The notes: generated from the letters alone by a model not told the origin. 64,000 nucleotides of DNA from Dongia_A sp035695765 (GCA_035695765.1 DASRRI010000007.1:23185-87184); one strand, 5' to 3'; numbered from the stretch's first letter, positions 25,933 to 37,346 are shown. A program made the numbers and translations.

Positions 25933-26146
25933 CCGAATGTTTCCGCCGTGCCGTATTGCCCGGCAATTACGAGTGATAACGTAGGGTTTAACGTTTGGGT
26001 TTGGCAGGGGGCATGTTGCATTGCAGTAATGCGGGTAGTGCATGAGAAATTACTAATTGTCGTTAACTTTGCATGGCTTATGTAGGATTTATGACCCCTA
26101 TCACGGTCGCTTTGAAACGACTTTCGGGCGGAAAGAAGGCAGGAGC

Positions 26147-28153
26147 ATGAACGAACAAGCAACGCGCGCTGAAACGATCGCCTCGGCGCACAAAAAGCTC
26201 AAAATTAACATGAGTTTATCGGAATTCGAGCAGCTCCTTGACGGGGCCGTCGCGGCCCCGGACGGGGAACGCCAGAGTGACTGGATCGCGCTGGTCGCGC
26301 CAAGTGCCGATGAGGATACCAGACGCCGTTTGAACGCCGCCCACGAGAGCCGGGCGCAGGACGTCAAAATGCAGGCTCGACCGCCGATTCCAGCGCGTCT
26401 TGCTGCACTGCGAAAAGAACTCGCCAACCGAAAATTGGATGGTTTCCTGGTCCCCCGGGCCGACGAGCATCAGGGCGAATATGTCCCGAAGCGGGCCGAG
26501 CGGCTGGCCTGGATCGCCAATTTCACCGGCTCGGCCGGCCTTGCCATCGTGCTCAAGGACAAGGCCGCGATCTTTGTCGATGGCCGCTACACCATCCAGG
26601 TGCGCGAGCAGGTCGATGCCAAGCTGTTCGAGATCCGGCACCTGATCAACGAGCCGCCGGAGGCCTGGATCGCCGCGAACCTGAAAAAAGGCGAGGTGCT
26701 GGGGTTCGACCCCTGGCTGCTGACTGCGGACGCGGCGCTGCGTTATCGCGAGGCCGCGCGCAAAGTTGGCGCGGAGCTCAAGGCGGTGGACCGCAATCCG
26801 CTCGACGAAGCCTGGACCGACCAGCCGCCGGAGCCGATTGCTCCGATCTGGCCGCAGGACACGCGCCATGCCGGCCAGAGCGCCGCAGAAAAGCGCGCGC
26901 TGATCGCGAAGAAGCTGAAGGAGCGGGGGCAGGATGCTGCGGTGATCTCCGCGCCGGATTCGCTCGCGTGGCTGCTCAATATCCGCGGCGGCGATGTGCC
27001 GCGCACGCCCTTCGCGCTCGGCTACGCCGTCATCGACAAGGAGGGCAAGGTCGACCTCTTCATGGATCCGCGCAAGCTGACGGCCGAAGCGCGCCAGCAT
27101 CTCGGCAACGAAGTCGCGGTGCGGCCGAAGACCGGTTTCCTGCCTGCACTGGACGTGCTTGGCAAGGCGGGCGCGACGGTTGTCGTCGACGCCATGACGG
27201 CAGGTGTTGCGATTTCCGACCGGCTGAAGGCAGCCGGCGCCAGGCCGGCGATCGGTGAAGACCCTTGCGCGCTCCTCAAGGCCTGCAAGAATCCGGTCGA
27301 GGTCGAGGGCTCACGCGCGGCGCACCGGCGCGACGGCGCGGCGGTCTCGCAGTTCCTGCATTGGCTCTCGATCGAGGCACCCAAGGGCCAGCTCAACGAA
27401 ATCATCGCGGCGGAGAAGCTCGCGTCATTCCGACGGCGCAATGACCTGTTCCGCGATTTCTCGTTCGACACGATATCCGCGGCAGGTCCGAACGGCGCGA
27501 TCTGCCACTACAAGGTGACGGAAGAGAGCAACCGGCCGATCCCGGTCGACTGGCTGTTCCTGGTGGATTCCGGCGGGCAGTATCTCGACGGCACTACCGA
27601 CATCACCCGCACCATCGCGGTTGGCAAAGTGAGCGCGGAGATGAAGGACCGCTTCACCCGCGTGCTCAAGGGCCACATCGCGCTCGGCACCACGCGTTTC
27701 CCGCGCGGCACGACCGGCAGCTCGCTCGATGCCATCGCGCGCCGGCCGCTCTGGGAAATCGGGCTCGACTACGACCACGGGACAGGCCACGGCGTCGGCT
27801 CGTACCTATCGGTGCATGAAGGGCCGCAGCGAATCTCCAAGATGCCGAACCGCGTGGCGCTCGAAGTCGGCATGATCGTCTCCAACGAGCCCGGCTACTA
27901 CAAGGACGGCGAATACGGCATCCGGATCGAGAACCTGGTGACGGTGGTCGAAGACAAGCAGCATCCCGGCATGCTGTGCTTCGAGACGCTGACGCTGGCG
28001 CCGATCGATCTCGAAGCGATCGATCGTTCGCTGCTCACGGCGGACGAGGTGGCTTGGCTCAACGCGTACCACGCGCGCGTGCGCGAAACGATCACGCCGC
28101 TGGTGGACGCCGCGACGGCGAAGTGGCTGGAGGGGGCGACAAGGGCGATCTGA
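26147..28153 (+). CDS. pepP: M24 Xaa-Pro aminopeptidase with N-terminal extension
   Basis: 668 aa. The three-domain eukaryote-like Xaa-Pro aminopeptidase body begins at about residue 80 (PIPARLAALRKELANRKLDG). Metal-binding residues of the pita-bread domain are visible in DSGGQYLDGTTDITRT, GTGHGVGSYL and SNEPGYY. The first 75 residues (start at AGGAGC-ATG 26147) are extra for the family, and an internal ATG at 26369 (Met75) with GCAGGACG upstream would give a normal-length enzyme. The short symbol is by family only. Confidence 0.88.
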   Translation: MNEQATRAETIASAHKKLKINMSLSEFEQLLDGAVAAPDGERQSDWIALVAPSADEDTRRRLNAAHESRAQDVKMQARPPIPARLAALRKELANRKLDGFLVPRADEHQGEYVPKRAERLAWIANFTGSAGLAIVLKDKAAIFVDGRYTIQVREQVDAKLFEIRHLINEPPEAWIAANLKKGEVLGFDPWLLTADAALRYREAARKVGAELKAVDRNPLDEAWTDQPPEPIAPIWPQDTRHAGQSAAEKRALIAKKLKERGQDAAVISAPDSLAWLLNIRGGDVPRTPFALGYAVIDKEGKVDLFMDPRKLTAEARQHLGNEVAVRPKTGFLPALDVLGKAGATVVVDAMTAGVAISDRLKAAGARPAIGEDPCALLKACKNPVEVEGSRAAHRRDGAAVSQFLHWLSIEAPKGQLNEIIAAEKLASFRRRNDLFRDFSFDTISAAGPNGAICHYKVTEESNRPIPVDWLFLVDSGGQYLDGTTDITRTIAVGKVSAEMKDRFTRVLKGHIALGTTRFPRGTTGSSLDAIARRPLWEIGLDYDHGTGHGVGSYLSVHEGPQRISKMPNRVALEVGMIVSNEPGYYKDGEYGIRIENLVTVVEDKQHPGMLCFETLTLAPIDLEAIDRSLLTADEVAWLNAYHARVRETITPLVDAATAKWLEGATRAI

Positions 28154-28163
28154 AGCGGTATCG

Positions 28164-28499
28164 CTATTTCATCTCGCGCATCGCTTCTGCGTCGCGCAGT
28201 GCGGCGAGGCGTAATCGTCGCAGTGGGCAGATGGCGATTCGCCAGAACAAGATGGCGATGAGGGCGCCGGTCAATGCGAACCGGAACGATTGCGGGGCAA
28301 AGTCCCACAGGGAGGCGGGATCGGTCACCGCGTAATCCAGACCTTCAACTGCGATCACAAGATACGCCGCTGGGAGCTGGCTGAGCGCAATGCCCACCGC
28401 GATGGACAGGTAGATGGAATCCTTCTCCCGACGCGCCAGAAGATCGACCGCCAGAGCAAAGCCGTTGATCGCCCTGTCCACCTCGATCTCACCCTCCAA
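28164..28499 (-). CDS. Small two-helix membrane protein, unknown
   Basis: 111 aa. Two hydrophobic segments (about residues 27-52 and 75-92) are separated by a short loop, with a basic cytoplasmic tail RRLRLAALRDAEAMREMK. No family recognised. Its start overlaps the 3' end of ligA by 11 bp and its stop is 10 bp from the convergent aminopeptidase stop, filling the gap neatly, so it is probably translated as the last gene of the bamD-recN-ligA unit. Confidence 0.6.
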   Translation of the reverse strand: MEGEIEVDRAINGFALAVDLLARREKDSIYLSIAVGIALSQLPAAYLVIAVEGLDYAVTDPASLWDFAPQSFRFALTGALIAILFWRIAICPLRRLRLAALRDAEAMREMK

Positions 28500-30597
28500 T
28501 CAACCCCAGCCACGCGTCCTCGCTCAGCAACTTGACGCCGAGTTCCTGCGCTTTGGCAGCCTTGGACCCGGCGTCTTCGCCGACGATGACGTAGTCGGTC
28601 TTCTTGGAGACGGAGCTGGCGACCTTGGCGCCCAATGATTCGGCGCGGGCCTTGGCTTCGTCGCGGGTCATCTTGGTGAGAGCGCCGGTGAAGACGACGG
28701 TTTTTCCGGCGACGGGCGAGTTGGTGGCGCGCGGAGCCTGGACTTCCTCGACCGTCAGCTCGTCTGCGAGGTCGTCGAGCACTTTGACATTGTGCTTCTC
28801 GGCGAAGAAATCGAGGATGTCGCCGGCGACCGATCCACCGATCTGGTCGATGTTAACGAGATCCTGGTATTCCGCGCTCTCGCGGTCCTTTGAAGCTGCG
28901 AGCATCGCGGCGCGCCAGTCCTTCAGCGTGTGATAGTGGCGCGCCAGGAGCTTGGCGGTCACTTCGCCGACTTGCGGGATGCCAAGCCCGTAGATGAAGC
29001 GGTCGAGCGGGATGGTGCGGCGCGCTTCGATGGCGCCCAGCAAGTTGCCGACGGAGGATTCGCCCCAGCCTTCGCGCTCCTCAAGGTCGCGGCGATGCCG
29101 ATGAAGCTTGAAGATGTCGACCGGGCTCTTGATCAGGCCGTCTATATAGAAAGCTTCGATGTGCTTATAGCCGAGCCCTTCGATGTCGAAGGCGCCGCGC
29201 GAGACGAAGTGGCGCAGGCGCTCCATCGCCTGGGCGGGGCAGATGAGGCCGCCGGTGCAGCGCCGCACCGCTTCGCCTTCCTCGCGCACGGCATGCGAGT
29301 TACAGACCGGGCAGCGGTCGGGGAACTCGTATTTCTTGCCGCGGCCCTTGCGGTCGGCGTCGACCACGCCGACGATCTGCGGGATCACGTCGCCGGCGCG
29401 TTGCACGATCACCTTGTCGCCGATCCGGATGTCCTTGCGCGCGATCTCGTCTTCGTTGTGCAACGTCGCGTTCGAGACGACGACGCCACCCACGGTGATC
29501 GGTTCCAGCTTGGCGACAGGCGTTAGTGCGCCGGTGCGGCCAACCTGGATCGAAATGGCATTGAGTGTCGTCACCGCCTGCTCTGCCGGGAACTTGTGTG
29601 CGGTCGCCCAGCGTGGCGCACGGCCGACGAAGCCGAGACGATTCTGCAGCGCGAGATCGTTGACCTTATAGACTACGCCGTCGATGTCGTAATTGAGGTC
29701 GGCGCGCTCCTTCGCCAGCTCGTCATAGAACGCGAGCGCGTCATCGAGTGTCTTAGCGACACGAGTCTTGGGATTGACCGAAAATCCCCATTGCTTCAGC
29801 CGGTCGATCGCTTCGGAATGCAGATTCGGTTCGTTGCGCCAGCCTTGCACCTCGCCCATCGCGTAGGCGAAGAATTTCAGCGGGCGCGATTTGGTGATGC
29901 TGGGATCGAGCTGCCGCACCGAGCCGGCCGCCGCGTTACGCGGGTTGGCGAAGACTGGTTCTCCGGCATTTTCGCGCTCCTTGTTGAGTGCGAAAAAGGC
30001 ATCGTGCGGGAAATAAACTTCGCCGCGGATCTCGATCAGCTTCGGCGGGTGCGGATCCTTGAGCTTGTGCGGGATGCCGGCGACATGCTTGAGGTTCGCG
30101 GTGATGTCCTCGCCGATCGCCCCGTCGCCGCGCGTGGCGCCGATGGTGAACGCGCCATCTTCATAGCGCAGGTTGGCGGAGAGGCCGTCGATCTTGGGCT
30201 CGACATTGAGCTCGATCTCCGCCTCATCTTTGCGCCCCAAGAAGCGGCGGATGCGGCCGATGAAATCCACCACGTCCTCGCGGTCGAAGGCGTTGTCGAG
30301 CGACAGCATCGGATGGAGATGCTTGACCTTGGCGAAGCCGACGGCCGGCTCGGCACCGACGCGTGAGCTCGGCGAATCGGTGCGCTTGAGGCTGGGGAAC
30401 AGGCCCTCGATCGCGCGGTTGCGGCGGACCAGCGCGTCATATTCTGCGTCGCTGATCTCCGGCGCGTCCTTCTGGTGATAGAGCTTGTCGTGATGGGCGA
30501 TTTCCTTGGCGAGCCGTTTCAGCTCGGTCTTGGCCTCGCCCGGGCTCAGCTCTTGTGGTGCTTTTTCCGATTCCTTGGTCATGCCGTGCTCGCTCAC
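28489..30597 (-). CDS. ligA: NAD-dependent DNA ligase
   Basis: 702 aa, normal size. Adenylation lysine is Lys135 in EPKIDGLS, followed by the OB fold. The four-cysteine zinc finger is visible as CPVCNSHAVREE...RCTGGLICPAQ, then helix-hairpin-helix repeats and a C-terminal BRCT domain (about 620-702, NSPVAGKTVVFTGALTKMTR). Joins Okazaki fragments using NAD+. Start at first ATG; Met6 (30582) is possible. Third gene after bamD and recN. Confidence 0.97.
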   Translation of the reverse strand: MSEHGMTKESEKAPQELSPGEAKTELKRLAKEIAHHDKLYHQKDAPEISDAEYDALVRRNRAIEGLFPSLKRTDSPSSRVGAEPAVGFAKVKHLHPMLSLDNAFDREDVVDFIGRIRRFLGRKDEAEIELNVEPKIDGLSANLRYEDGAFTIGATRGDGAIGEDITANLKHVAGIPHKLKDPHPPKLIEIRGEVYFPHDAFFALNKERENAGEPVFANPRNAAAGSVRQLDPSITKSRPLKFFAYAMGEVQGWRNEPNLHSEAIDRLKQWGFSVNPKTRVAKTLDDALAFYDELAKERADLNYDIDGVVYKVNDLALQNRLGFVGRAPRWATAHKFPAEQAVTTLNAISIQVGRTGALTPVAKLEPITVGGVVVSNATLHNEDEIARKDIRIGDKVIVQRAGDVIPQIVGVVDADRKGRGKKYEFPDRCPVCNSHAVREEGEAVRRCTGGLICPAQAMERLRHFVSRGAFDIEGLGYKHIEAFYIDGLIKSPVDIFKLHRHRRDLEEREGWGESSVGNLLGAIEARRTIPLDRFIYGLGIPQVGEVTAKLLARHYHTLKDWRAAMLAASKDRESAEYQDLVNIDQIGGSVAGDILDFFAEKHNVKVLDDLADELTVEEVQAPRATNSPVAGKTVVFTGALTKMTRDEAKARAESLGAKVASSVSKKTDYVIVGEDAGSKAAKAQELGVKLLSEDAWLGLIGG

Positions 30598-30643
30598 ATG
30601 CCACGTGAGGCCTTACTTTGCTCCCTCCCACCTGCCGGCGCGT

Positions 30644-32311
<1,668 letters not shown>

Positions 32312-32329
32312 GGACCTTCCGGGCCGCCG

Positions 32330-33142
32330 CTAGAAAGCGCCCTGGAGCCAGGACCCTTCCTTGGGTTCTTCCGGCTGAAGGTTGCGTTGCGCCAGCAGCG
32401 CGTATGAATCCTGATACCAGTCGCTGCCCGGATAATTGTAGCCAAGCACAGCCGCCGCCGCCTGCGCCTCGTCATTGATGCCGAGCGATAGATAGGCTTC
32501 GACCAGCCGATGCAGCGCTTCGGGCACGTGGGTGGTGGTCTGGTATCGCTCGACGACAGTGCGGAAACGGTTGATGGCGGCAAGATAGAGATCGCGTTGC
32601 AGGTAATAGCGGCCCACTTCCATTTCCTTGCCGGCCAGGTGATCGCGCACCAGGTCGAGCTTCAAGCTGGCATCGCGCGCATAGGGCGTGTTGGGGAAGC
32701 GAGCAATCACGTCGCTCAACGCGCGCTGTGCCTCTTCGGTGTTGCCCTGGTCGCGCGTCACGTCGGCGATCTGCTCGTAGTAGCAGAGGGCGCGCAGATA
32801 AAAGGCGTAGGCGGCGTTGCGGTTGCCGGGATGGAGCTGGATGAAATTCTCCAACGCGGGGATCGCGCTGTCGTAATCGTCCATGAGGTAATAGGAATAA
32901 GATGCCATCACGAGTGCCTGGGTCGCCCAGGAAGAATAGGGGTGCTGTCGCTCCACTTCCTCGAACAGCTTGGCTGCCTGCTGCGCCTTGCCATCTTCGA
33001 GCGTCGTAAGGGCGTTGCTGTAGAGCACCTCGGCCGGCTGGTCCGGAATCTCCGGCTCCTCGCTGGCGCAGCCGATCAGGGCGGCGGCCAAGCCGACGCA
33101 CAGGCTGACACTCCTCAAGAGGTTGGGAATCCGGAAACCCAT
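32330..33142 (-). CDS. bamD: BAM complex lipoprotein BamD
   Basis: 270 aa. Lipoprotein signal with lipobox LIGC (Cys25), then tetratricopeptide-like repeats (NALTTLEDGKAQQAAKLFEEVERQHPYSSWA onwards) through about residue 250. BamD is the essential partner of BamA in outer-membrane beta-barrel insertion. First gene of the bamD-recN-ligA unit, separated from ftsZ by a terminator. Confidence 0.95.
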   Translation of the reverse strand: MGFRIPNLLRSVSLCVGLAAALIGCASEEPEIPDQPAEVLYSNALTTLEDGKAQQAAKLFEEVERQHPYSSWATQALVMASYSYYLMDDYDSAIPALENFIQLHPGNRNAAYAFYLRALCYYEQIADVTRDQGNTEEAQRALSDVIARFPNTPYARDASLKLDLVRDHLAGKEMEVGRYYLQRDLYLAAINRFRTVVERYQTTTHVPEALHRLVEAYLSLGINDEAQAAAAVLGYNYPGSDWYQDSYALLAQRNLQPEEPKEGSWLQGAF

Positions 33143-33222
33143 GATGCTGCCGTCGCTTTTTGCCCCAATGCGGGCCTGACTATAGAGGGCGGGCAGGGCT
33201 GGCTCAAGCGTCTCAAGCCCTT

Positions 33223-33266
33223 GAAAAACAAAGCGCCCGAAACCCGGACGGACCGGATTTCGGGCG
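33223..33266 (-). terminator. Terminator after ftsZ
   Basis: CGCCCGAAA (33234-33242) pairs with TTTCGGGCG (33258-33266), with an inner CCGG/CCGG extension of the stem. On the minus strand the stem is followed by CTTTGTTTTTC, a good U-run. It ends the long mraZ-to-ftsZ transcript. The remaining 205-bp gap must contain the bamD promoter; no gene is present. Confidence 0.88.
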
Positions 33267-33347
33267 AAGTCGAGGCTACCTCGGATGGGCCGGCGATGGC
33301 TGCGGAGAGAGCGGCGATCACCGGCCCGGACGCGTCACGTCACGCCG

Positions 33348-35150
33348 TCAATTGGCCTGCCGGCGAAGGAAGGCCGGAATGTCCAGCATGTCCTCTTCTT
33401 GGCGGCTCATCGACATGCGGTCGGCGGGATCCAGCTGCAGTTGCGGCTGGCTCATGACCGGTTCGGCCTTCCGCTCCATCTGCGGACGCGGTGCCTGCGG
33501 CGCCGGCTGGGCTTTCGGCGTCTGCTGCCCGGTCAGGCGGCTCGTCACCTTCTCGAACAGGCTCGGCGCGCGCCGCCGCTGCTCGCCATGCGGCGGGTCG
33601 ACGGTCAGGGCCGGCGGTTGAGCCACCGGCGCTTGCGGCACCGGCATCTGCAGCGACTGGGCTGACGCGGGCTGCTGCTCCGGCTGCGGCATGCGCCCTT
33701 GCGGGACGACGGGCTCGGCGACCTGCGGGTGCATCCGCATCGCCGGCTCGCTCGCCGGCGGCGCGATGAAGGGCCGGTTATCGATCGGACGTTCCACACG
33801 CTCCACCGGGCGCGAAACCAGGCGATCCAACGCCGCCATCTCATCCTTCAGGATGGGCTGGCGGGCGGGCTGCGCCTGCAGCGCGGTGGCACCCATGGTC
33901 GGATGCGCCATCGGCTGTGTCATGGGCTGCGACTGGGGTGCGCTCATGGTTGGCTGCGCGGCCTTGGCCGACTGCACCATGCCAAAGCCGGCAGCAGGAC
34001 GGGCCTGCGGCGCAATGGCCTGGGCCGTCATCGGCGCCCCCATCGGGGCCGCATAGCTGCTGTCGGAACGCGCAACGGCACGGTCGCCCGCGTCGCTGCC
34101 GGCCGGCTGAGCCGCCTGCATGGCGCGCGGCACCAGGGTGAGGTTGCCGAACGCATTGCCGGGACGCGGCTGGGCAACCGCTTGGGCATCGATACCGGTT
34201 GCCACCACCGAGATGCGGATCTTGCCCTCGAGCGACTGGTCGAAAGTCGAGCCGAAGATGATGTTGGCGTCGGGGTCGACCTCGTCGCGGATGCGGTTGG
34301 CCGCCTCGTCGACCTCGAACAGGGTCATGTCCATGCCGCCGGTGATGTTGATAAGGACGCCGCGGGCGCCCTTCATGCTGATCTCGTCCAGCAGCGGGTT
34401 GGAGATGGCCGCCTCGGCCGCCGCGATGGCGCGGTTGTCGCCGGATGCCTCTCCGGTACCCATCATGGCCTTGCCCATCTCGCTCATCACCGCGCGGATG
34501 TCGGCAAAGTCGAGGTTGATGAGGCCCGGCATCACCATCAAATCGGTGACGCCGCGCACGCCGGAATAAAGCACCTCGTCCGCCATCTTGAAGGCGTCGG
34601 CGAAGGTGGTCTTCTCGTTGGCGATGCGGAACAGGTTCTGGTTCGGGATGATGATCAGCGTGTCGACATAGCTCTGCAGCTCGTTGATGCCGTATTCGGC
34701 CATCTTCATCCGGTGCGAGCCTTCGAAGTGGAACGGCTTGGTCACCACGCCGACGGTCAGGATGCCCTGTTCGCGGGCGATCTGTGCCACCACCGGGCCA
34801 GCGCCGGTGCCGGTGCCGCCGCCCATGCCGGCCGTGATGAAGACCATGTTGGAACCGGCCAGCTGCTCGGCGATGTCGCGCACGGCCTCTTCAGCGGCCA
34901 TGCGGCCGACATCGGGCCGCGCGCCGGCGCCGAGGCCCTTGGTGACGGTCGAGCCGAGCTGGATCCGCCGCTCGCACTGCGATTGTTGCAGCGCCTGGGC
35001 GTCGGTATTGGCGACCAGGAAGTCGACCCCCTCCAATTTGGAGCGGATCATGTTGTTGACTGCGTTGCCGCCGGCGCCGCCGACACCAACGACCGTGATC
35101 TTGGGCCGGATGTCGAACGGATCCTGGGGTAGCGAGAGGTTAAGGGTCAT
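33348..35150 (-). CDS. ftsZ: Cell division tubulin FtsZ
   Basis: 600 aa. GTPase core (about 15-325) with GGAGGNA, NTDAQAL and the tubulin signature GGGTGTGAG at 110-118, and T7-loop NLDFAD. A very long Pro/Gln/Ala/Met-rich linker (about 330-585) precedes the conserved C-terminal peptide DIPAFLRRQAN, which binds FtsA and other partners. Linkers this long are usual in alphaproteobacteria. Polymerises at midcell to form the Z-ring. Last gene of the division cluster, ended by a strong terminator. Confidence 0.98.
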   Translation of the reverse strand: MTLNLSLPQDPFDIRPKITVVGVGGAGGNAVNNMIRSKLEGVDFLVANTDAQALQQSQCERRIQLGSTVTKGLGAGARPDVGRMAAEEAVRDIAEQLAGSNMVFITAGMGGGTGTGAGPVVAQIAREQGILTVGVVTKPFHFEGSHRMKMAEYGINELQSYVDTLIIIPNQNLFRIANEKTTFADAFKMADEVLYSGVRGVTDLMVMPGLINLDFADIRAVMSEMGKAMMGTGEASGDNRAIAAAEAAISNPLLDEISMKGARGVLINITGGMDMTLFEVDEAANRIRDEVDPDANIIFGSTFDQSLEGKIRISVVATGIDAQAVAQPRPGNAFGNLTLVPRAMQAAQPAGSDAGDRAVARSDSSYAAPMGAPMTAQAIAPQARPAAGFGMVQSAKAAQPTMSAPQSQPMTQPMAHPTMGATALQAQPARQPILKDEMAALDRLVSRPVERVERPIDNRPFIAPPASEPAMRMHPQVAEPVVPQGRMPQPEQQPASAQSLQMPVPQAPVAQPPALTVDPPHGEQRRRAPSLFEKVTSRLTGQQTPKAQPAPQAPRPQMERKAEPVMSQPQLQLDPADRMSMSRQEEDMLDIPAFLRRQAN

Positions 35151-35181
35151 GAGGTGCCTCCATTCTTTTCAAGGTTGGTGG

Positions 35182-36441
35182 TCAGAAGTTTTCCTTCAGC
35201 CACGAACCGATTCGCCCCAGGAAACCCGAATCATGGGCTTCGCTGCCGCGCGCCGATCTTGGCTGCTGGGATTCGCCTTCAAGCGCAAATGTGAGGAGAC
35301 CGGCTCCCGTCGCGAACGCTGGACCTCCGGTCGCGTCGGCCAATCCATGAACCCGGATGGGCCGACCCATGCGCACTTGCTTATCGAGCACCAATGCAGC
35401 GAGCTCTCTTACTCCGCTCAACTGACTGGCGCCCCCCGTCAAGACGACACGCCGCCCAGCGATCTTGTCAAAGCCGCTCGATTCGAGTCGAGAGCGAACG
35501 AGCTCGAACGTCTCTTCAAGCCGCGGCTGGACGATGCCGATCAGAATCGATCGGGGGATTTGATTCGAGATGCCGGTTTCCTCTTCGCCGACTTGCGGAA
35601 CATGGATGATCTCGCGCTCGTCCGCCGGCGTCGCGATGCAGTTGCCGTAGAGCGTCTTGATCCGTTCCGCGTGCGCCAGCGGCGTCGAGAGGCCGCGCGC
35701 GATGTCATTGGTAACGTGGGCGCCACCAATCGGTACCGAGTCGGTATAGACCACGTGCCCATCGAAGAAGACGGCGAGGGAGGTGGTGCCGGCCCCCATG
35801 TCGATGACGGTGACGCCGAGATCCATCTCGTCGTCCACCAGGGAGGCGAGGCCGGCTGCATAGGGCGAGACCACGATGGCGCGCGGCTCCAGGTGGCAGC
35901 GCGCGACGCAGGTGGTGAGGTTCTTGACCGCGCCGGCGGCCGCCGTCACCACATGCATGTCGACGCCCAGCTTTTCGGCGAACATGCCGCGCGGGTCGCG
36001 GATACCCTTGGACCCATCGATCGAATAGCTGACCGGGATGGAATGGATCAGGCGCCGGTCGACAGGACCGTGGACCTGGGCGCCTTGCATCAGGACCCGG
36101 TGCAGGTCGTGGTCCACCACCTCGCGGCCGGAGATCGGAACCTCGACCCCGACGGTCTGGGAGGCCGGATAGCCGCCGGAGAGGTTGATGACAACGTCCT
36201 GGATGGTGTCGCCAGCCATCTGCTCGGCCGCGTGGACGGTGGTGCGCAGCGCCAGCTCGGCCTGTTCCATGTCGATGATGGCGCCGCTGCGGACACCGCG
36301 GGAGATCTGGTGCCCGATGCCGGCGATGCTGGGGCGGCCGTCTTCGGCCACCCGCGCGATGAAGCAGCAGATCTTGCTGGTGCCGATGTCGAGGGCGGCG
36401 ATCAAGCCGTTGCGCGGGGCGACGCGCGTTTTTTTGATCAT
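35182..36441 (-). CDS. ftsA: Cell division actin-like protein FtsA
   Basis: 419 aa actin-fold ATPase. Phosphate-1 loop ALDIGTSKICC, phosphate-2 DMGAGTTSLAVF and the adenosine motif LTGGASQLSGV are present. The C-terminus FLGRIGSWLKENF is the amphipathic membrane-targeting helix that tethers FtsZ. The ATG at 36441 forms an ATGA overlap with the ftsQ stop; the upstream extension of the frame is an ftsQ shadow. Confidence 0.97.
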   Translation of the reverse strand: MIKKTRVAPRNGLIAALDIGTSKICCFIARVAEDGRPSIAGIGHQISRGVRSGAIIDMEQAELALRTTVHAAEQMAGDTIQDVVINLSGGYPASQTVGVEVPISGREVVDHDLHRVLMQGAQVHGPVDRRLIHSIPVSYSIDGSKGIRDPRGMFAEKLGVDMHVVTAAAGAVKNLTTCVARCHLEPRAIVVSPYAAGLASLVDDEMDLGVTVIDMGAGTTSLAVFFDGHVVYTDSVPIGGAHVTNDIARGLSTPLAHAERIKTLYGNCIATPADEREIIHVPQVGEEETGISNQIPRSILIGIVQPRLEETFELVRSRLESSGFDKIAGRRVVLTGGASQLSGVRELAALVLDKQVRMGRPIRVHGLADATGGPAFATGAGLLTFALEGESQQPRSARGSEAHDSGFLGRIGSWLKENF

Positions 36442-37346
36442 GTTGCCTTGTCCTTTGGCTTGCCGCCGCCGGCGGGCGCCTTCGAATCGTCGGGTGGGGT
36501 CGGATGGGCCTGGCGCACCACCACCTGGTCGGGCAGGCGCAGGTCGATGATGCGGACGTCCTTTTCCAGGAGCGCATATTGCTGCTGCAGGTCGGCGAGG
36601 CGCGACCAGGCTGCCGCCGGGTTCTCTTCCGGCAGCTTTACGTCGATGCCGTTGTCGAGCCGCAGGTTCCAGCGCCGCTTGCCGACGAAGACAGCGGCGG
36701 TCACGCGCTGTTTCAGCTTCGGCTGCTGGGCCAGCAGATCGAACAGGTCTTCGGCGCGGTCCGGCGCATTGTCGCCCACGATGACGAGCAGCTTGGAATA
36801 TCTGCCGAGGTCGGCGGTCTCGATCACCTTGCCGGCGCGGCTCACCAGGAAGAGCTTCTGGTTGCGCTGCCACAGGGCCATCGGCTCGGCTTCCTTCACC
36901 GTCACCAGCAGGCGGTCGGGATAGCGCCGCTCCACCTCCGCCGACACGATCCAGGGCAAAGCGGCCAGGCGCTCGCGCATGGCATCGATGTCGAGCCCCA
37001 GCAACGGCGCACCGCGCGCGGCGCCGAGGGCGCCGACGATGTCCGCTTGGCGGGTCTCGCCGCGGCCATGCACTTCGACGGTCTGCAGGTTGAGGCCGGC
37101 TTGCGCCGTCGCGCCCAGCGCCGCGTCACTCGCGATCGCCAGCTCGCGCGGCAGCCAGCCGGAATTGAAGCCCCAGGCCAGGGCGCCGCCGACCAAAGCA
37201 CAAGAGCCAGCAGTGATACCGAAGCGGATGGTCCAGCGCACCCAGGCCGGCTGGGGCCGCTTGCGTGGCGGCACAACATTGCGGGCGGTGACGGGATTGC
37301 CCCGCCCGCGCGCCATCTTCACGGCCGGTACCTCTAGGCGTCGCAT
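36438..37346 (-). CDS. ftsQ: Cell division protein FtsQ
   Basis: 302 aa bitopic inner-membrane protein: basic cytoplasmic N-terminus, one transmembrane helix (about 40-62), POTRA domain (about 82-155, LQTVEVHGRGETRQADIVGAL, with ALPWIVSAEVERRYPD) and FtsQ beta domain, ending in a Pro-rich tail. Bridges the divisome via FtsL-FtsB. Start at 37346 (GGTGGAG upstream) overlaps ddl by 13 bp; Met11 at 37316 is an alternative. Confidence 0.92.
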   Translation of the reverse strand: MRRLEVPAVKMARGRGNPVTARNVVPPRKRPQPAWVRWTIRFGITAGSCALVGGALAWGFNSGWLPRELAIASDAALGATAQAGLNLQTVEVHGRGETRQADIVGALGAARGAPLLGLDIDAMRERLAALPWIVSAEVERRYPDRLLVTVKEAEPMALWQRNQKLFLVSRAGKVIETADLGRYSKLLVIVGDNAPDRAEDLFDLLAQQPKLKQRVTAAVFVGKRRWNLRLDNGIDVKLPEENPAAAWSRLADLQQQYALLEKDVRIIDLRLPDQVVVRQAHPTPPDDSKAPAGGGKPKDKAT

